A DNA stretch of 64,000 bases from Clitopilus passeckerianus (GCA_944990035.1 CALYLX010000139.1:803860-867859), one strand, 5' to 3'; counted from the first letter of the stretch, positions 32,403-45,700 are shown. The notes: generated by a model not told the origin, from the letters alone. Numbers and translations: made by a program.

Positions 32403-34248
32403 ATGCCTGAGGCTAATGCGGCGACAACGGAGGCTATCTCGAAGGATGGACCAGCCAGTGCTTTCCAAAAGGCGATGGATAGGTTAAATGCCGAACATCT
32501 CCTGGATGCTGGGATTCAACGTCCTTTCTACATGAAACCCTTTGACGAGGATCCTGAGGAGTATGTGCCTTCTTTGTGCTGCTCCCCGTTGTGGACTTAC
32601 CAATGAACGTCATAGATCCACACTCTGGCCTCCATTGCCTGTGAAGGACGACTCCCTTATCAAAAAGCCATCTTTCTTAGGAGATGCGCAGATATTCTCA
32701 TGGTCCAAGAAGCGTCGGACCCGGTCCTTGATGCTTCTGACATCTCCGCTCACGAAATCGAATCTGTTCGGTCGGTCATTGGCACGTACTCCATATGACA
32801 CCACACTAGCTACTCTTGCTAAAGCACAAACCCACAGGCGCATATTGTTTTGGACCCTCATGATGTACGCGGAGACGAAGAGCTAGATTTCAAGAAACGA
32901 GACGAAGACGGAAATCCTGTCATCAGCCTAAAGGACTTTTGTTGCGAGCCCGACCCAGACGCTGTCGAACTCAACTCCAAAGGTGTCTGGTCCGACCCCA
33001 ACAAACAGCCAGGAGAACCTGACGTATGGCCTCCACCTCATCTTGCGGCAGCATTGGCTAGCATCTACTCCCTCAGTTCGCTAAGCCTCGAGGACGAGCC
33101 CAGACAAATACCTCCAGGAGATACGAGGGGACCTCCTCCGGAGGTTGACGAAAACTCCATCATACTCGAACCCCCGTCCCCGATAGACTCTTGCCCACCA
33201 ACACCATTTCTCGTCCCGGATGTATCCCCAACCTCTACGCAGCCGACTACCCCTTCGTCGGCGTTGTCCTTCCAGGGTACCTTTCAAAGTGTAGGTGTAC
33301 TGCACTTTTTCCATCGTTGTTGTACTAACAGTCTACTCGTAGATGCAAATGGCTGAGAATACGGGTATCGACATAGTCATCTCCGAGGCACCTGATGACA
33401 CGATGATTTCGGCCCTTCATTCACCATCTGTGACTGCAGTACGTCCTACACCATTTCTCTGGGCTATTGTCGCTAATGCTGTGCTTTTACAGGACTTTGA
33501 AGCACTATCTCCCGCAAGCGCAACATGCTCGACCCCAGCCACACTCCCATCACCCAGTTCCTCCACCACCTTCGGCTCAGACTCCGGTCCAGAAGACCCT
33601 CCACCCGCAGTGCCACCCCCGAACCGCCATCGCCTGGAGCAGCGCGCCAAAAACACTCCCCCAGTCAAGAAGCGCCGCCACATCAGCCGTCCCAAACACG
33701 GAATGCGCTTCAAGGCTGTGGTGTTCCCTCAAGCGAACCAGGAAACAACACCTGTTGTACTCCCTCGACCGAACCGCCGGCGCGCAACAACAGCTATTAT
33801 ATCTACCACGATAACCCACTCCTCCGCCCCTGCTGCCAACATGAACATATCGCAACTCCTCGTATCTCCCTCACCTTCCAGCTCGGGCTCCTCCACCTAC
33901 GCACCCAGTCCATCTTCATCATCAGGCCACCCTGCCACAGCTTTCCCGGAGGCTTCGAGTGCGACACCCCTCATCATCCCGGGTCTAAACGCGCCCCTAC
34001 CAGACAGAGACGCACGCGGTCGGCTCCCTTGCGGATGGTGCACCAACACATACAAGAACTCGCATGACTTCATACGACATGTCAAAACGACGCACGACCC
34101 CAGTTATGCGGGCTTGAAATGTCATCTATGTTTCAAGCCACTTTCACGTTCTGATGCAGTGACACGACATCTGGTCCGGAAAGCTTGCGGAAAGAGGGCT
34201 GCTCTCCAAAGGACGCTTAAAGTCAACAAGGCGATGGGTAGAACGTAG
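32403..34248 (+). CDS. C2H2-type zinc-finger protein, disordered N-terminal two thirds
   Basis: Best in-frame model: 32403-32564, 32616-32774, 32838-33290, 33343-33438 and 33493-34248, all phase-0 introns, 541 residues. The C-terminus has two zinc fingers: LPCGWCTNTYKNSHDFIRHVKTTH (C-x2-C...H-x4-H) and LKCHLCFKPLSRSDAVTRHLVRKAC, whose last ligand is Cys, a C2HC variant. Upstream is Pro/Ser-rich sequence with a basic KKRRHISRPKHG patch, probably a nuclear-localisation signal. The N-terminal part contains LASIACEGRLPYQKAIFLRRC. The first two donors (GTGCCT and GTCATT) are poor; the stronger nearby donor at 32561 shifts the frame. The 3' half is secure, the 5' joins are not. Confidence 0.72.
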
Positions 34249-34616
34249 TTGGGCTGAATTCTGTTACTTTACTGCTTTACGATATCGCTTTCGAAATCTT
34301 TGCTTTCCTTCTCGCTTTCGTTTGCTTTGTACTACAACTGTATTTTTATATGTCTCGACTAAGCACAAGGTTACTATACCAGACTGTCGATATTAGGTGT
34401 ACTGGAAGGGTTACAGTGAATGTATATGAGATGAATTCCGTGTTGTAACAAGAAAAAGAGTGATATGTAACGAAGCGGGTATCGACGATGAGCAAGTGAG
34501 AGTCCACAGTCCGTCAAGAAATGGGTAGAGAGCACCGGGGGAAAGAGTGTACGAGATGCATGTATATGTATAACGAAACAGCATGAGATGAGAAGGAATG
34601 GAGGAGACGGAGAAGA
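34249..34616. other. Convergent 3' region
   Basis: 3' flanks of the zinc-finger gene (plus) and of the next gene (minus); T-rich, no coding signal. Confidence 0.4.
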
Positions 34617-35716
34617 TCATTCGGGCCAGCTCATACATATGGGTCCGATGTCTTGAGGATGTAACGATGCAGGTAAGGGCCGCCGGATCCTGGATTCGCT
34701 CGAGGCATGCCCCGGCGAAGATCCAGGAGATGAGGTAGCGTGGCCCGTACCAGGCTGTTGGACCTGCAGCCGAATTAGCGAAGGGTTCGACACATGTACG
34801 CAATGCTACTCACCAGGCCGGCTGCAACACCATTGGGGTCACCCCCATGCTGAGCAGTTACCCCCTCGTTCCCTGGTGAGTGGGAAAGCGAAGACGTTTT
34901 TGAGTTCGCAGAGTCGCCTGCGACACTGAAGTTAGTGTTTTTCTTGAGTTTGGAGCGGCCCCTCCGTTCTGTCGCAGCTTCACGAGAGGCAAGGCGGTTC
35001 CGTATCAGCCGAACTCCCAGCACGCCGGAGAGTGTAGGAAGCTCATCCCGGTGTTCCATGTCAGGAGAAACTGCTTGGTCGTGGACCTGGGAGGATGACT
35101 GTGAATTGGATCTTGAGCGTAAATGATTGTGGTTGGTATCTGGGGAGGATGAGTTCAGATGCAGCGGAGCAGCCATAGGTGCTGTTGGGTGGTAATAGCG
35201 TGGCGGATGGTTGTCTCGAAAGGTTGAGGTTGAAGCTGAACGAGAGCTGGATGACCCGCTGTTGTCCTGCATCATTGCTTCGAGGACTGCACGAGGCTTG
35301 TTCCGCAGGTTGAAGGGAAAAGGAGATGCGACATCTACCATAGCCCTAGAAAAGTTTGAGTAACAGGCAAAAGAAGAAATTGGCTGTCGTGACTCACCCC
35401 TTCTTGGAAAGAACAATGTCCTGTAACCGCTCCTCGTACTTGGCTTGATCGAAGGAACTTTCGTCCCCTACGCCTCTTGCAAGTGGATCACTAAAGTTTA
35501 AAGCAGTTTCCGTCAGCCATGCACTCCGTCCGCTGCCAAACGAACTTACAGAACTCCTTCGTCGACGTGTGGGGCAAGAAGCCTCGTTCTCTCATCTGCA
35601 ACCTCCTGCAACTTTCTCAGCCTCACAACTTCAGCAACGCATACTTTTCCACATACCTGTTCGTCTGAATTGTTCCCTAGGCAGCATTTAAAGAGCCAAC
35701 GGAAGAAAGAGGCCAT
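34617..35716 (-). CDS. Possible LAMTOR1/Meh1-like endolysosomal adaptor
   Basis: Five exons: 35716-35657, 35611-35550, 35490-35398, 35345-34814 and 34763-34617, giving 297 residues. The first residues MASFFRWLFKCCLG carry a Cys pair suited to palmitoylation, followed by ADERTRLL, the acidic dileucine motif characteristic of Ego1/Meh1/LAMTOR1 proteins that anchor TORC1 regulators to the vacuole. The conserved region continues as FDQAKYEERLQDIVLSKKGAMVDV. The remaining two thirds is Ser/His/Pro-rich and disordered. Unlike typical members there is no Gly2 for myristoylation, and the protein is longer. The assignment rests on the N-terminus only. Confidence 0.55.
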
Positions 35717-35975
35717 GCATCTAAGAAGTGGCAGGCGGTTAATGAACGAATTGGATGGATTCACGTTTGGAAGCGAACGCCCATTAGGTAAGCGTCCGCA
35801 TCTTGCCGATACGCATTTTATTGCCTCCACCATTCATCATATCACCGTCGGCGTCCTTTCGCGGGATGATATGGACAGCCTCGATTCTGAATTGGGATAA
35901 ATAGATATACAAAGATACAACGATAGATATTTATCAAGTTACATGGATAATTGAGAATAAAGAATAGGAACTTCG

Positions 35976-38900
35976 TCATTTCTCTTCTGGTTGGATTTCT
36001 TGCGACGTCTCTGCCTCAGGCTTGGCTTCAGCTGGCTCCTTCTTCATCCTCTTCCTCTTCTTCGGGCGAGGCTTATTCCTCCGCTTCATCTCCATATAAT
36101 TCATGTCCACATTCCGCTCCTGAAGCATCTTGATAGCTTTCTCCGCCGCCATGAATTTCACCTCCTCCTGGCTCGCCTTGCCTCTATCAGGCTCCTCACA
36201 ACTGGTCACCTTCTCTCCATCGACCAGAATAGTACAACGCGCATTTCCCTTGACCTTGTCGATAACATACTCGATATCCTGGTAGTTCTTCGCCGCCCAT
36301 ATGGACATCCTCGAAATCGGATGAAGAACGTCGAGATCATCACGATTGGCAATTCGGTCCAGAACGTCCATGATACCGAGCTTGGTGACAATGCCTCGAA
36401 CCGTGTCCAGGTTAGCCTGGCTATCCAGGTAGGCCGCTCCAATCAAGCTCTCGACCATGTCACTGAAGAACTTGGGAGCTTGGAGGCGAGTGAGCTCCGC
36501 CCAGGGGAAGATGGAGCCGTGAAGAAGGGCCTCCTCGATATGTTCGCGACCACGCCGGAAACGTGCCCATGTGTTGGCATGATCGTCCAGGATACGGTGG
36601 CTGGAGTGCAGGAGACACTTGTAGAGAGGCATAGATTTCGACTCTGAATCCAGCTCGTAGTTTCCGGCAGGTGTCTTCTGGGGCATGGAGGCGTCCACCT
36701 CTGTCGAGTTCTTCAAGCAGATGTAGGCCAGGAAATGACCGTTAACGACTGCTGACTTGCGAAGGTGCATCTTTCCTGGACTATAATTCTTCCCGGGTGC
36801 ACGGTAGAGATAGTCGGTGACGATCATGTCGAGGACGGAATCGCCTAAGAATTCCATCCTCTCGTAAGATGAGGTTTGAAGGTCATGCTCGTAGCTGACG
36901 TGCGTGAGAGCCTCAATGAGGAGGTTCTTCCGCACAAATGTATATCCAAGGATAGCCTCCACATACGCCAGCTGCGGAGGTGGGTTGGGGATATAAACAA
37001 CGCGAGAGAGGATGGTCGTAATTCGTGCTTCAATGGGTTCCCAGTTTTTGAGACCCAAGTCAAAGAACTTGGCACAGGCGTAGCCGTAATCCAGGCCACC
37101 ATGGAGGTATGCCGCACCAATAAGTGACTCGACGACGTCAGCGAGGACTATATACAGGTGAGATGTAGAACGACTAATATAGGCACAACGGTGCTCGCCT
37201 TTAGTTGATAGCTCCTCTTTCTTCGGTTTCTTCTTTACTTGTGGCTTCGTAGACACCTCGGTAGCGGATGCACCAGTGACCAGATAGTGAGGCTTCCACT
37301 TCTTCCCAAGCATGCGATCTAACCAGTCTAGATCAGATACGAATACTTCGAGTGACAAAATGAATATTACCTCTGATGATCCAGCGAAAGATGCTTCTAT
37401 TAACGTTCTCCTTAGCCAACCGTACGTTCGAGACCATATGATCTTTCTGCTTGGTGAGATAACCCTCATGCCACATTGGGTATTGAGCGAAAAGCTGAAT
37501 CCCGGCAACAAACTTGAGAACGGTATCTCCAAGCGTCTCGAGTCGTTGGTAGTTTGACTTCTCCTGTGAGGCCGGAGCAGTCATTGCAACAACCATGAGA
37601 GAAGGTGGAACGTCATAAAGCGGCGTATCAACGAAGACATTGTCCCGCAGGGACCGTATGGTTAGGGACATTGAGAGGGAGCGGAAGACGGAAGGTAGCA
37701 GGAATGCGTATTGAATTTCGTTTGAAGATAGTAGTGTCACGGCCGATAGCTTCGGTAGGAGGAGCTTCGTCTTGGGAGGGGGCTTCGCCTCAACCTCGGT
37801 GGGGACGGGGGTTGGAATAAGAAAGTTGGTGCGCGCAGGGAATGGGGTAACCTCAAGTAATGGGTAGGTGATTTGGAGGTCATCGAATCGTTTGTAGTAT
37901 TCCCGTAGAGTGGCTTCTTCCTCTTCATTTATCGGGTCATACCGCCATCTGACGAACCTATATGCTTTCCCGAACTGAAAGGCCATCCTTATGAGGTAGA
38001 GGTCATCGGGGTACGAGAACTCCTCGCCCGCTTCAGACGCATCGGCAACATACGAATCAATAGGCAGACGACGGCGGTTTGTCTCCTTCCCAGCTAGCCA
38101 CGCCCTGCGAGAGCTCCACAGCTCATCTTCGCCTGCAAGCGGAAGGCAAAGATAGGCAAAGTCGACGTTCTCCCAGTTCATACGAGATCCATTCAAGCTC
38201 CAGAACAACATCCGGGTGTAATCTCGGGCACGTCCGATTTGTTCATCGGTGAGTGAGATGGAGCCAAGTGGCTTAATGGATGTCGAAATTGGATCCTCGA
38301 ACGTGCGATAAAGGGTAGGGCCTGAGTGGTCGGGCAGAAGGATCTGCTGTGATCGATTGAATAAAAGTAGAGGTGGGAGTTCGCCAATGCGAAGCTCGTA
38401 CGTCCACCAAATTGGATCCTCGGTCGGTTCCCATGGATCAATTTGCAAGAGCACCTTCGCGGTCCCAGCTCGTTTCTCAACATCCTTGAGCATGTCCCGA
38501 ACCTCTTCCTCTTGTTCCGGCGCCATGAGACTCGTGATGGGTAGCAAATGCTCGTTCAGGAGCTCGGCGTCGTACAATGCTTTGTACGCGTTGAATGCTG
38601 CATGTCGGTGCGCAGAGATACGAGTCTTATAGATGCGGTCGACGGAGAAGACTCGTGTGGGGAGTGAGAGCGTCTTTGGGAGAGTGACAGTGGATCCGAA
38701 TGGGCCTTGGTAGACAGGCATCCCGATCTGAGCTCTATTGTCGAATAAATGCCATCCCTCGGGCAGTTCAGGTGGATCCGTATCATAAATAGGACGATTA
38801 TCTGCGTGCGAGCTGCTGGGTATAACGGCACAGAAGTGTGATAGATGAGAAACAGCTGAATGAAGCGTGAGGAGTGCTCTAAACGCTAGTTAGCTGGCGC

Positions 38901-40776
38901 TCGTGGTCAATAATCAGAGGGCTCACCCAGTAGAAGTCATCCTGAATTCCGATTCGTCTTCTTCTTCCGCATCGGCGGGCGATGCCTCTTGGTCCACCAG
39001 GACGTCGCGTGATGGATCATTGTACAATGCTACCATCTCACGTTCCAAAATCTCCCATTTGGATACATTGTTCTGTTGCTCGCTTCCTCTGGCGAACATC
39101 AAGGTGAAAGTACTCTTCTTGCGACGAGCACGGCCTCGACTCTGGGCCCAGCTGGCCATATTCTCGGGAAGGTCCCACCTGATAACGCTCCCGCAAGCCT
39201 GGATATCCAAGCCCTCTTCGGCCACAGATGTGGCTATAATAACCGTTTTCTCCCCGATCCGGAAATCTTGGAGTGTCTCCTCCTGGGTTTCCTTCAGAAG
39301 GGTTCGGGTGATGTCGAGGAATGAATGTCGCTGAGCGTTATCAGACGATCCCAGGAGGGCCCCAAAACGGAACGCATCCTGGGTCATTGGATGATGTTTG
39401 AGAAGTTCAGCGAGAGCAATAACGACGTCTCGTCGCTGAACGAAAATGAGGCTGCTGTAGGATTCGTTCTCGCTTTCTGTATCCAGCTTTTCGTTGAGAA
39501 GAACGTCGATAAGGGAGCGAACTTTATCGGACATGTCGCCAGTGATATCGTCTGGGTAGAAGGATGGGGGGCATATGACGAGTTGTTCCAGAATTCCGAG
39601 GAGATAGTGTTTCTCGTTCTGTTTCCAGTTAGAGATGATGTTGTTGAAGGGATTGACCGCCTTTTTGGCTTGCTGGACCACGGTCCAAACGTACCAGTCG
39701 GCAGCCCATGCACCCAGTTCAGTGCATATAACGATGCCGGTACGTTCAAAGTCCCTAAGTCCGCGGTGGGTGAACGAGTCCTCTTTGTGGACTGTTTTCG
39801 ATAACTTCTGGTCGATACGGGTATATTCGGCTGACCCGAAAGGGGTCTCCTTGAGTTTCTTCCGTAGAGATTTAACGTATGGGTCATTCTCAATGTGTAG
39901 CAGTTTACGAATATAAATGAGTGTCGCCAAGTTCGTGGAGAAGGGTAGGTTGTCTGCGGAAGGGGGGTCGTACATGAAGTGGCGGAAATGGGGCCGATGA
40001 ACGAATCTGGATAGTTCTTGTCGGTGTACCCGAGGAGCACGTATAGCACTATCTAGGTTACCCTCTATCTTCCTAAAAAAACGCGTCAGGACATGCAAGG
40101 TTTGCAAATATTCATCGCTTACTTGAAAGAATTCTCGACGTTTCCTCCGTATATAGGACTCGCCGTGAGCCCCAGAATACACGGAAGCCGTCCAGTCGAA
40201 TTGGCCGTAACTGAGAAATAGAATTCGATCATGATCCGGTTGTAGGGGTGATTATCAACAGCATGGTGAGCCTCGTCGAAGACCAAGAGACTGATATCCT
40301 TTCTGAGGTTAACATAACCATGGCGCAGGGCGTCGAGAAGTACTTGTGGTGTGGTGACGATAATCCTATACTTCTGCAGGAGTGTCTTCCACAACTCTGC
40401 GTTCTTCCATTGTTCAGGTTCCATCGAGCCAGATATGAGGCCAACAGCGGTGGCCAGGCATCCTGCGATGACTTCGCTCTGCTGGTTGCATAATGCAACC
40501 GTGGGCGCAACGAACCATGATACCTATATCAGAATCAGAAAGCGTTCCACCTTCACCTGAGTAGGGACGAACCTTCGTTGGTTCTCTTTCTGTTTCGATC
40601 TTGATGCGCAGTATGGCTATATGCGTCTTTCCCGAACCCGTATCCAGAGCAATGATAATATTACGCCTCAGACTCTCCTCAAGCATCTCCTGCTGGTATC
40701 CCCTTGGGGTGGGTATTACTGGTATACGATTCTCATTTTCCGCAGGCTTCTTGCCCTTGCGTGTCCGGTACTTCAT
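35976..40776 (-). CDS. DCL: Dicer-like ribonuclease III
   Basis: Six exons: 40776-40573, 40523-40123, 40072-38927, 38878-37371, 37327-37199 and 37147-35976, giving 1519 residues. Domains in order: DExD/H helicase (Walker A DTGSGKT, box II VFDEAHH, motif III GLTASP), helicase C ([19 protein letters not shown]), Dicer dimerisation domain ([16 protein letters not shown]), a platform/PAZ-like region that I cannot match clearly, RNase IIIa ([14 protein letters not shown] and [13 protein letters not shown]), RNase IIIb ([14 protein letters not shown] and [15 protein letters not shown]) and a C-terminal dsRNA-binding-like region ([15 protein letters not shown]). Both catalytic acidic sets are present, so dsRNA cleavage for RNA silencing is expected. 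The fifth intron (37148-37198) appears to be GC-AG and, being 51 bp, would read through in frame if retained. Confidence 0.93.
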
Positions 40777-41257
40777 CGTTCCAAACGAAGCAGCCTTGGG
40801 GGTCCCTGCTTATCAAGTTCAGAAGAGCAGTAAGCCTGGATGCTGGTTCTGTTGCAAAGTAGCAGATAAAGATCGTAACAGGGTTTCGCTGTTATCGCGG
40901 GTCGCTGAAGATTTGGTGAAGACGGCAGTTCGCTTGGATAATAGGTGTATATCACCAAGATCGGAAGCCTGGTAGCTCCCTCCTGTAGGTTTTGAATACA
41001 CTGTTTTCAGCTAGACGAGCGTGAAAACACTGGACTCAAAGCCGGACGGAGGAAAGGAGGGAATAGAACTGATTCCTGTAGAAAAGGCCGTTACGTAATC
41101 CGTCTCTCAGTGCGCCTGCCCTCAATCTTCTGCAGGCCTCTGGCTCAATCGAACGTTTCACTGAGAACAGGTAACGAGTCGTTTTCTGAAATTCAGCATG
41201 GGGTTCGGACGTTTGAACATAAGTGTATTCCGTGAAGGAGTGGCGGATTTGTGACAG
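40777..41257. other. Dicer upstream region
   Basis: No coding signal except weak minus-strand frames that end before the Dicer ATG. It also contains the 3' flank of the next gene. Confidence 0.4.
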
Positions 41258-43452
41258 TTATCGTGATATTTGTTTGAACCAGATTTCCGCCCCTTCCTCC
41301 CCAGACCCATCAGGTGCCTTCGCGTCTGGCCCTTCCATGCCCCAAATACCGCCTCTGAATGCTAGTCCTTGCTCTCCCTCGCCACCGCCGGGTAGAACCC
41401 ATTCCACCTCAAACTTCTCGTCCAAGCCCCATATCATCCCATCATCTGCCGCGGTGCTATGCTTGCCCTGGTTACCCCAGATGACAGTCACGTTGAACCA
41501 ATTGGCATTCCAATGTGTAAGACGCAGGTGGCTCGCAAACGCTTTCTTGAACGGCGCAATGAAGGTGTAGGGATATTCCTTCAATGGCGTATTCGCGAGG
41601 ATGAGTTGAGCAGTTGGGTGCCAGAGCACGGGAGCACAGGCGACGCTGATGGGACCTCCTTTCAGGATGACTGGGCAGAACTCCAGGTCGCCATACGTTG
41701 GGTGAGTGTAGGTCGAGGTGGTGAGCGCGTCGAGATCGAGCGATGGAGGTTCTGGCTGTGACGGACGAGGAATGGCCGCTGCACGCTTGCTAGACATATA
41801 GTTATCGACTTCCTCTTGGTATCTGCACAATCACGTGTTAGCAGGTTTCGAGAATATCTGGCGGTGGCTTACCTGCTGTACCAGTCAATCGGTTCTAGAC
41901 CAAGAAGCTCGTCTGCGATTCTCCACTTGACAGCTTCAAGCACGACTCCACCGTCAGCATCATTGGATAGGGAGATGATGCCCAGAGCAGTAGCATTCGG
42001 GAAATCTTTCAGAGCGCCGTTTTCGGAGGTGGAACCTAAGCATGACCGTCAGTTTATGCACCAGCCAGTCAACGTAATGGTACTAACCTGGCACTGGGCC
42101 AAGGTCCGGGAACCTCGCCACTTGCGTCTTGTAGCCTGGATTATTGCCTCCGTGCTCAATAAGCTCATGCCCTCGATACGTATAGCGTATTTGGGCAGGA
42201 GCGTAGACCTTTGGAGACTGCATGAAGCTGATTAGTAAAGGCATCTCGGCAGCATGGTAACAAACTGACCAGTTCTGGCCACGCAGCCTTCCCATCTGGA
42301 ACAGTAGTACCACGTTCAATACGGTCAAGAATCGTCGCGGGTATGATCGTCTCGTTAGTCAGAGGGTCAACACCTCCGTTCATGAGCATGGCGAGCCATT
42401 TAGACTAAAAGCAGCGAGGTGGTGAGCGTCACAGTACAGTGGGGGAAACAGAGCCGGAATGCTTACCAGATCTCGTGTCGATGTAATAATACCTCCCGCA
42501 CCAGCCCAGACCTTTTCTTCCCCGGGTCGTGCAAAGTACGGGACATTGGGCTTCAAGTACCCGGTCTTGTTTGCATAGAAGTCTCGCAAGTGGTGCAAAT
42601 GCCCATGCGCGAATGTCTTCGTCGTGTTGCCTTCCCCGGGGTAGGTCTGTGCCTCCGCATCCGCGATAGAGTAGGTACTCTTGGTCATCTTGAGCGGAGC
42701 AAACAGATGTTGCCCAACATATGCCTCGAAAGTCTGATTGAGCAAGACTTCAGGCAGTAGCGTCAGAGCCTCGAACATCATATTGTTGTACTGCCAGGTA
42801 CTCCTGAACGGGGCTGAAGGCTTGAGGTGATGAAGTGTGCGGATCTAAAAATAGTCAGGATTCCGCCCAACCAACGAAGGAATGCAAAATAACATACAAC
42901 ATCACGGACACCGTTCTTCCAAGGCTTCCCGGCATAATCATGCCTAGGCATCCCAGTCCGATGAACCAGCATATCCAGGAGTGTCGTCTCCTTACTGGCA
43001 TATTCATCTGCCAACTCCCATTCAGGAAGCACATCCCCAGCCTTCGTCATCCAGCCCAACCCCTTCCCCCTCTCCTCCCGCAAGGTCTCATTGGCAATTA
43101 AAAGCCCAACACTCGCAGCAGTGAACAATTTCGAATTCGACGCAATAGCGAAGAGGGTATCGGGCGTAACAGGTGTCCCCTCAGCACGGGCAACACCAAA
43201 CGACGCAAACTCGGTGCGGAATCCAGTTCCTGAGGGTGCCGTCGGGTCCTTGATCAGCACTGCTACTGACAGGCCGGACGAATTGTGAGAATTGAGGAGA
43301 TCCTCAGTCCATTGACGCGTCTCTTCAGATATCAATGGTGTTGCCTCCTTTGGCCGAGGCGAAGTCTTGAGCGGAACTTGAGGGGAGGCCAAACATGGTA
43401 GTACGATACTACCAAGGAGGTAGAGGGAGGTAGAGGGAGAACGGAAGATCAT
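41258..43452 (-). CDS. Secreted serine beta-lactamase-like hydrolase
   Basis: Six exons: 43452-42898, 42844-42467, 42404-42270, 42217-42088, 42035-41873 and 41822-41258, giving 641 residues. The signal peptide covers about residues 1-23. The PF00144 (class C beta-lactamase/penicillin-binding) fold shows Ser105-x-x-Lys108 in FAIASNSKLF, a YxN-type motif in TWQYNNMMFE and the third motif EHGGNNPGY. A C-terminal extension of about 190 residues with a lipocalin-like beta pattern (YGDLEFCPV, FNVTVIWGNQG) follows, as in many fungal members. These are usually esterases or peptidases, not antibiotic-resistance enzymes. Several N-glycosylation sites fit secretion. Confidence 0.9.
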
Positions 43453-44226
43453 GAAGAACCTCCGTCCTCGCTGTCAACGAAGACGAGAAGACCGAGGAAC
43501 GGGAGAGGCGACCCATCTCGGTAGAAAGGTGATTCCCAAAAAATTGATGGTTGGTCCGGCTGTTCGGCCGAGTCCAACGGGTGCAGAACGACAGACTGAA
43601 TGGGATACCGAGGGCACAGCGCCGTTGACAACCTCTTGCAGGGTAAGACGTGCTCCAACCATAAAACTTAGAGACCCTTGCTTGGGTTCAATTCATCGGC
43701 GTCAAGTAGGCGGCGTAGTACACACTCCTCGGCCTAGCAACAAATGCAAGCAACAATTTAAACAAAAAAAATCCATTCCTATTCCACGATTCCCGAAGAA
43801 CGGAAAATATATTAATTATACAGCAAAAGATATAACGTAGTAGACAACGGCTTTTATAAACCAATAGACAGAAAAGAGAAAAAAATTTGGACAATAAAAT
43901 GCGCTAAAAACATGGTATCACCGGTCGCCAACGAGTATGTGTGAACAAAAAGCCAAGGATGAAGCAAGTGGATATGCAAGGAATAGCATGCGGATAAAGG
44001 CGAGAAGGAAGGAGGGAGAAACCCAGGACCAACTATGCTAAAGTATGACGAAGGCCTAGGCACGAAGGTGGCGACGCGGATATAAAGAAATAAGAACGTA
44101 TATCGATAGAAAAGGAAAGGAGTGTATGTGGTTCAGTTGATATGTATATGACGATGCGAGACAACAGGCTTTAGATCGGGACGGGGCGTTACAAAGACGT
44201 TAGGTTGAGAGGTATCCAAGGTGATA
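43453..44226. other. Spacer, no gene recognised
   Basis: Promoter of the hydrolase gene and a long A-rich 3' flank of the G-alpha gene (43730-44220). No coding signal. Confidence 0.4.
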
Positions 44227-45700
44227 TTACAGGAGACCACATTCACGCAGGTGAAGCTGGAGTAGGATATCCTGGATAGCGCTCAAGACGACTAGAAAAG
44301 GAAGCCATCAGAAAAGAAAGGTGTGAAGGAAAAGGTGTGACGTACACTTTATTTGCTGTGTATCGGTAGCGCATGTATAGTGAGCGTAAATTTGCTTCGT
44401 CGCTGCACTCTGGTTGAGGCTCACGAACCTAAGAAAGTTTCGTGAGCGGCGACGTCAAAAAATTGGCGGGATGAGCTTACCGGTGGAGCAAGTATTCACA
44501 AGCCGCATCATAGTTGTCCCCGCCGGCGTAGTCGGGGAAGTAGTCGCTCAGTGGTGAGCGGGGGAGTTTCTCGGCGAAGAGATCAATTTTGTTGAGGAAA
44601 AGAATCTAGAGTGCAACAAAGCCCGCGGTGAGAGGGAGGGGTTGACCGGAATAGTAACTATACGTACAATTGACGTCTTCACGAACCACCTTGAGTTACA
44701 TATTGAGTCGAACAGAGTGAGGGCCTCTTGCATACGGTTCTAAAGAAAGGTGAATGAGCATTCTAGGCCATGTAGGGCGGGAGAAAATGGAACATACGAC
44801 GCTCTCATCTTCGTACAACATCTGGTCGTACTCGCTCAAACTGACCAAGAACACCAGGGCGGTAACGTTCTCGAAGCAATGGATCCACTTCTTACGTTCG
44901 CTTCGCTGACCACCGACATCAAATAGTCGGTATGTGAGCTCTCCAACCTTGAAGGTCGTCTCGGTGATACCAGTTGTCTTCACTCGACTCCTGAGGATAT
45001 CCTGGTCCGTAGGCATGTAGTTGGTAGCAGCCATACGGTCAATAGCGTTGAAGTAGTAGACAGCGCTGTCGTTGAGCTGGAACTCGCGCGAGCGACGAAC
45101 AGCTTCCTTGACACCCGGATCCCTCCAGAGGGAGCGAATACTGTCCGCGACATCTCTGGGCATGACATCCGCCTCAATTTGAGGAGGCATGGACAGAATA
45201 ACGGTGCGGCGTGCGTCATTTTGAGGGGCGAGGGCAATGTCGAGTTGGGGGAGAGCTTCGAGGATAGCGCTGAAAGGGATGCTGTATGAGACCCGGGCGA
45301 CATCGTGATCGGTAGAAGGCACCTACCGCATGGACTGGATGGTATTCGAGTAAATAATCTCCTTGTACGACTCCCGCTCAATCTCGTTGTATCCGCCGTT
45401 GTGAATGAGCTTCATTTGCTTGAGCACTGTCGACTGGAGAATTTGATGTGTCAGTTCGCTTCCAAATTCACGCTGGCGGTAGGGGTTCGGCATACCTTTC
45501 CAGACTCTCCAGCACCAAGCAGCAGCATTTTAATCTCGTTCTTCGCCATCATGCGGTCCCTCTTGAGTTGGGTCTCAATCTCGTCGTTGCCTGAAAGTAA
45601 AGCCCGTTAGACGTCGCTAACTCAGTATGAAGTGTAGTAAAAGCGAGAACTTACGAGCCTTAGCCTCATCGTCTACACCGGTCGACTGTACACAACCCAT
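44227..45700 (-). CDS. Heterotrimeric G-protein alpha subunit
   Basis: Eight exons: 45700-45655, 45590-45496, 45433-45327, 45269-44798, 44739-44668, 44605-44481, 44428-44346 and 44291-44227; 354 residues, the standard length. MGCVQS carries the N-myristoylation Gly2 and palmitoylation Cys3. GTPase motifs are GAGESGKST (P-loop), a switch I region around [11 protein letters not shown] with the catalytic Arg, [12 protein letters not shown] (switch II), FLNKIDLF (NKxD) and TCATDT. The C-terminus ECGLL has Cys four residues from the end, as in Gi-like subunits. Anchored to the plasma membrane, it should relay signals from seven-helix receptors, in basidiomycetes commonly pheromone or nutrient receptors. 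Confidence 0.95.

Noticed and set aside
36000..40700. Plus-strand open frames across the Dicer region as overlapping genes
   Set aside because: They mirror the codon structure of the Dicer exons and contain no recognisable domain.
41258..43452. Antibiotic-resistance beta-lactamase
   Set aside because: The SxxK/YxN/HGG motifs belong to a broad serine-hydrolase fold common in fungi; long length and C-terminal extension argue against a resistance enzyme.
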